Positions 5,371-8,309 of a stretch of DNA of 8,309 bases are shown piece by piece. Positions within the stretch are counted from its first letter, which is position 1. Every line of letters begins with the position of its first letter. The stretch comes from JABDOU01 sp041609995 (GTDB lineage: Bacteria; Actinomycetota; Acidimicrobiia; Spongiisociales; SHLN01), in the NCBI GenBank assembly GCA_041609995.1, contig JBFIPU010000106.1, positions 1-8,309 on the forward strand. Reading direction: 5' to 3'. The translations under genes and the position numbers were made by a program. Below the pieces are notes generated by a model. That model ran no database searches. It worked only from the letters and a program-made list of their open reading frames with translations, and had not been told where the DNA came from.

Positions 5371-6432
5371 ATGAATCTGCCCGCGGGAGTCACCTCGCAC
5401 CATGCTCAGACCGAGAGACTCAACACCCACTATCTGACGGCCGGTCCCGAAGACGGGGAGGTGATCGTCTTCATCCAGGGCAATCTGGCATCCGCCCGCT
5501 TCTTCGAGCACCTCTTCCCCCGCCTCGACGGTTACCGGATCATCGCCCCGGACATGCGGGGATTCGGCGACTCGGAGAAGCTGGCCATCGACGGGACCCG
5601 CGGGCTGCGAGACTGGTCCGATGACACCCGGGCCCTGATCGAGCACCTGGGCATCGACCGACCGGTCCATCTGGTGGGGTGGTCGACCGGCGGGGCCGCC
5701 ATCGCCAACTACGCCGTCGACTACCCTGGCGCAATCGCCTCTCTGACCATGATCGACCCGGTCTCACCCTTCGGCTTCGGAGGAACCCACGGCCCCGAGG
5801 GCCACGCCCTTCCCGATTTCGCCGGTTCCGGTGGACACACCGCTTCGCCAGAGTTCGTGTCGGCCCTGGCTAGTGGTGACGACTCCGATGGGAGCGACAT
5901 GTCCCCCCGCAACGTGATGCGCGGCTTCTACTGGAGCCCCGAATACAAGATGGAGCAGCAGCGCGAAGACATGCTGGTCGCCGAGGTCTTGAAGGCAGCC
6001 ATCGGCGACCACGGCTACCCGGGCGACGGAACCACCACCGACCGCTGGCCCAACGTGGCCCCCGGAACCACCGGCATTCTGAATGCGTTGTCCGGCAAAT
6101 ACTGCCGATGGGACGACATCGTCGACCTCGAGCCGAAGCCCCCGATCCTGTGGACCCATGGAACCGAAGACCTCGTCGTCTCCGACAACTCGATGTTCGA
6201 GATGGGGACACTGGGCAAGCTGGGGGCGGTGCCGGGCTGGCCGGGTGAGGAAGAACACCCGCCCCAGCCGATGGTGCAGCAAATCGACCATGTGCTCGAT
6301 CGCTATGCGGAGGCGGGCGGCACCGTGCGCAAGGAGATGTTCGAAGGCTCGGGCCACGGGCCCCACATCGACGCCGAGGAAGCCTGGCTGAGCGTGTTCG
6401 AAGATTTTCTGGCCAGCGCCTCGGCCGGGTAG
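5371..6432 (+). CDS. Alpha/beta-hydrolase fold protein
   Basis: A 353-residue cytoplasmic hydrolase (no signal peptide) of the alpha/beta-hydrolase superfamily. The fold's landmarks appear in order: the strand-3 loop VIVFIQGN (31-38), DMRGFGDSE (61-69), the nucleophile elbow GWSTGG with Ser105 (103-108), the acid in GTEDLVV with Asp267, and the base in GSGHG with His329. Ser105-Asp267-His329 therefore form a complete predicted triad. A long region between about 131 and 255, rich in Gly, Asp and Pro, is probably a lid over the active site and makes the protein longer than the usual 270-300 residues. The oxyanion loop reads QGN where HG is common. A serine nucleophile argues against a haloalkane dehalogenase and for an ester, lactone or C-C bond hydrolase. 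The substrate is unknown. It probably shares transcripts or control with the tetR-type gene upstream. Confidence 0.9.
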   Translation: MNLPAGVTSHHAQTERLNTHYLTAGPEDGEVIVFIQGNLASARFFEHLFPRLDGYRIIAPDMRGFGDSEKLAIDGTRGLRDWSDDTRALIEHLGIDRPVHLVGWSTGGAAIANYAVDYPGAIASLTMIDPVSPFGFGGTHGPEGHALPDFAGSGGHTASPEFVSALASGDDSDGSDMSPRNVMRGFYWSPEYKMEQQREDMLVAEVLKAAIGDHGYPGDGTTTDRWPNVAPGTTGILNALSGKYCRWDDIVDLEPKPPILWTHGTEDLVVSDNSMFEMGTLGKLGAVPGWPGEEEHPPQPMVQQIDHVLDRYAEAGGTVRKEMFEGSGHGPHIDAEEAWLSVFEDFLASASAG

Positions 6433-6450
6433 CCGAAGCCCACTGATCTG

Positions 6451-7992
6451 TCAGTCCAGGCCGAGCAGGCGGCGTAGTCGGTCCTGGTCCTCGTCGGCGA
6501 GGGCGGCCTCGGCCCGAAGGTTTTCGAGGTCGCGGTAGATGGAGGCGACCGCGTTGATCTGGCCGTCTTTGCTGTAACCCACGATCACATCGTGTTCGGC
6601 CGGGTCGCCCACCACCACATCGTCCTCCCAGCCGGCGAGGTGGCCGGTGACGTTGATGGGGATGTCGTAGTGCTGGCTCCAGAAGAACGGTGGGTCGGAA
6701 AAGGGAACGCCCATGCCCAGCATGTTGCGGGCGGCGGTTTGGCCCTGCCGCTCGGCCAGCACCCAATGTTCGACCCGTACCCCCTCACCATCGGGGCCCG
6801 GGTAGCGGGCGATGTCGCCCGCCGCCCAGATGTGGTCGTCGCTGGTCCGCAGGTGGTCGTCGACCAGAACGCCCTTGTCGACGTCCAACCCGGCCGCCTC
6901 GGCGAGGTCGGTGCGGGGGACCACCCCGATGCCGACCACCACGAGGTCGGCTGCCACGCTCGTTCCGTCGTCGAGTGTGACGTCGTCGGCGCCGATCTCC
7001 GACACACCCCGTCCCAGCCGGAACTCGACGCCGTGCTCTTCATGAAAACTCTGAACGAATCGGCCCAGTGCGTCACCGATCAGCATCGCCAACGGCACCT
7101 CCTCGGGCGCCACCACGGTGACGTCGATGTCGCGCTGGCGCAGCGATGCCGCCACCTCGAGCCCGATGAAGCCGGCACCGATGATGACCGCCCGCTTTGC
7201 ATCTTCGAGTGCCGAAATGATGGCCTTCGTGTCAGCAAAGGTGCGCAGGTAGTAGACGTGCGGGAGGTCAGCGCCAGGCACCGGGATGTGGCGAGGCTCG
7301 GCGCCGGTCGCCAGCAGCAGAGCGCCGTAGCCGATGCTGTCGCCATTTGCGAGCTGCACCGTGCGAGCCTCCCGATCGATACCGGCCACCTGTTCCTGGA
7401 TGAGATCGATGTCGGCGTCGGCATAGAACTGTTCTGAACGGAGCGGGATCCAGTCTTCCTGGGCGGTGCCGGCCAGATAGTCCTTCGAAAGGTTGGGCCG
7501 GTCCACCGGCGTCTCTCGTCCGATCAGCGAGATGGGCCCGTCGTAACCGAGGCGGCGAAGCTCTTCGGCTGCAACGGCCCCGGCTGCCCCCGATCCGACG
7601 ATCACGACCGATTCGGGAGACTCGGGTGGCGAGGCTTTGGCAGCACCGTCCTCCCGCTTCCCTGTGACATACACCCGGCCGTCGCGCTCTTCCACCTCGT
7701 ACACCGGAATGGGATTGAGCGCAGGGGCCCCGACCGCCTCGCCGGTGTCCAGGTCGAACCAGGCGTGGTGCCAGGGACAACGAACCTGTCCCTTGATACA
7801 CAGGCCTTTGGAAAGCGGACCGCCGTAGTGCGTGCACTTGCCCCCGACTGCCCGCAAGCCCGAAGGCGTCTTCACCACCACCACCGGATCACCGCTGACG
7901 TGGCCGCCGGCCGGAAGATCGGTGCCGACCTCCTCGATGGCGATGCCCTCCTCCGCCAGATCCGGTCCTTCGACCTCGACCTTCTTGGCCAC
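6451..7992 (-). CDS. Rieske [2Fe-2S] domain fused to FAD/NAD(P)-dependent oxidoreductase (AIFM3/ferredoxin-reductase type)
   Basis: A 513-residue cytoplasmic flavoprotein. Residues about 5-112 are a Rieske ferredoxin domain with the full ligand set C53-T-H55 and C72-P-W-H75, in the family spacing CxH-x16-CxxH. Residues about 127-430 are a pyridine nucleotide-disulphide reductase module. It has the FAD site VGSGAAG (132-138), a DRPNLSKDYLAG block (164-175) typical of ferredoxin reductases, the ATG motif at 228-230, the NAD(P) site IGAGFIG (271-277) and the second FAD motif AAGDIA (390-395). The C-terminal 80 residues match the reductase dimer domain. This arrangement is known from AIFM3-like proteins; electrons would pass between NAD(P)H, FAD and the cluster, but the partner is unknown. 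The start is a GTG preceded 8 bases upstream by AAAGGGG, with an in-frame stop further upstream. The gene converges on the hydrolase gene with an 18-base gap. The product looks intact. Confidence 0.93.
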   Translation of the reverse strand: MAKKVEVEGPDLAEEGIAIEEVGTDLPAGGHVSGDPVVVVKTPSGLRAVGGKCTHYGGPLSKGLCIKGQVRCPWHHAWFDLDTGEAVGAPALNPIPVYEVEERDGRVYVTGKREDGAAKASPPESPESVVIVGSGAAGAVAAEELRRLGYDGPISLIGRETPVDRPNLSKDYLAGTAQEDWIPLRSEQFYADADIDLIQEQVAGIDREARTVQLANGDSIGYGALLLATGAEPRHIPVPGADLPHVYYLRTFADTKAIISALEDAKRAVIIGAGFIGLEVAASLRQRDIDVTVVAPEEVPLAMLIGDALGRFVQSFHEEHGVEFRLGRGVSEIGADDVTLDDGTSVAADLVVVGIGVVPRTDLAEAAGLDVDKGVLVDDHLRTSDDHIWAAGDIARYPGPDGEGVRVEHWVLAERQGQTAARNMLGMGVPFSDPPFFWSQHYDIPINVTGHLAGWEDDVVVGDPAEHDVIVGYSKDGQINAVASIYRDLENLRAEAALADEDQDRLRRLLGLD

Positions 7993-8000
7993 TTCGACGT

Positions 8001-8007
8001 CCCCTTT
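8001..8007 (-). promoter_or_regulatory. Ribosome binding site of the Rieske-reductase gene
   Basis: The minus strand reads AAAGGGG 8 bases before the GTG at 7992. With an in-frame TGA about 20 bases upstream, this supports GTG as the true start. Confidence 0.65.
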
Positions 8008-8016
8008 CGATCACAG

Positions 8017-8034
8017 GTGCCCGCCGACGGGCAC
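8017..8034. other. Perfect stem-loop in the leader of the Rieske-reductase gene
   Basis: GTGCCCG (8017-8023) and CGGGCAC (8028-8034) are perfect 7-base arms around a four-base loop (TCGG read on the minus strand). It lies 10 bases upstream of the gene's ribosome binding site and about 90 bases after the VanZ-like stop. No T-run follows on either strand. It may be a terminator of the upstream gene, a leader structure, or a binding site; the sequence does not decide. Confidence 0.4.
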
Positions 8035-8122
8035 TCCCCCACACCCTATGCGCCAAACCGCCCCGGCGGCAGGTCGACATCTATCGCTCCTCACCAGGCG
8101 CCCGGGCCGGCGGCCGATCTGC

Positions 8123-8309
8123 TCAGGGGGTAGTCACCCGATTCAGGACAGCCGCCACGACCCGGTACAGGCCCAGCCCGACCAACGCACCCAGCGAATT
8201 GAAGATCACGTCGTCGATGGTTCCCAGGCTTCCCAGGCCCAGGAACAGCTGTGACAGCTCGATGAGGCCGCTGATCGCCGCACCCACCAGCCACATCCGC
8301 CCGGTCCGC
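8123..8309 (-). CDS. VanZ-like family membrane protein, 3' end only (N-terminus outside the window)
   Basis: The last 61 codons of a gene that enters from the right edge and ends at the TGA 8125-8123. The visible residues begin RTGRMWLVGAAISGLIELSQ and continue with two hydrophobic segments separated by GSLGTIDD, then VIFNSLGALVGLGLYR and a short polar tail. The E-L-x-Q motif, followed about ten residues later by a D-D-V-x-x-N-x-x-G-A-x-x-G motif, is the hallmark of the VanZ-like family. VanZ itself gives low-level teicoplanin resistance; most chromosomal relatives have no proven role. The family's usual Arg before the Asp is not obvious here (TIDD). The gene runs in the same direction as the Rieske-reductase gene, 130 bases apart, but is functionally unrelated as far as can be seen. 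The reading frame differs from a 67-codon open frame that overlaps it at 8091-8294. Confidence 0.75.
   Translation of the reverse strand, partial: RTGRMWLVGAAISGLIELSQLFLGLGSLGTIDDVIFNSLGALVGLGLYRVVAAVLNRVTTP

Noticed and set aside
4543..5670. 375-codon minus-strand open frame across tetR and the hydrolase start
   Set aside because: It lies opposite two well-supported genes and has no motif of its own.
8091..8294. 67-codon minus-strand open frame at the right edge
   Set aside because: It overlaps the VanZ-like C-terminus in another frame. Only the VanZ-like frame shows membrane segments and family motifs.

Overview
The window is GC-rich and holds five complete protein genes plus one cut off by the right edge. 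Codon use, purine-rich Shine-Dalgarno sites, GTG starts and the mix of families (LtrA, TetR, VanZ, a secreted S55-type peptidase with calcium-repeat domains) suggest a high-GC Gram-positive bacterium, most likely an actinomycete of the Acidimicrobiia type. That placement is an inference from style; no marker gene is present. I found no rRNA, tRNA, CRISPR array or insertion sequence.

Layout from left to right. Positions 1-161 are non-coding and packed with short perfect inverted repeats. An LtrA-family membrane protein (162-1367, minus) follows, with its own probable promoter. A very strong 15-bp stem-loop (1546-1580) closes the gene upstream of it, a 991-residue secreted protein (1589-4564, minus). 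That protein has an N-terminal SpoIVB/S55-type serine peptidase domain, a CHRD domain and four D-x-D-x-D-G type repeats. A compact control region (4565-4725) with two palindromes separates it from a divergent tetR-family gene (4726-5277, plus). The regulator is followed in the same direction by an alpha/beta-hydrolase gene (5371-6432). Only 18 bases further on, converging from the right, is a Rieske/FAD-dependent reductase fusion gene (6451-7992, minus). The right edge carries the 3' end of a VanZ-like membrane protein gene (8123-8309, minus).

How the genes may work together: the most coherent unit is the divergent pair S55 protein / TetR regulator plus the downstream hydrolase. One 16-bp perfect palindrome overlaps the predicted start of transcription of the secreted protein gene. 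A second, related palindrome sits between the predicted tetR promoter and its ATG. This is the usual geometry for a TetR-type repressor controlling itself and its divergent neighbour. The hydrolase could supply or remove the inducer, but that is speculation. The Rieske reductase, LtrA and VanZ genes look like independent housekeeping or accessory functions. No defence system or mobile island is apparent. The most unusual items are the multidomain secreted peptidase with its dedicated repressor, and the hairpin cluster at the left edge.
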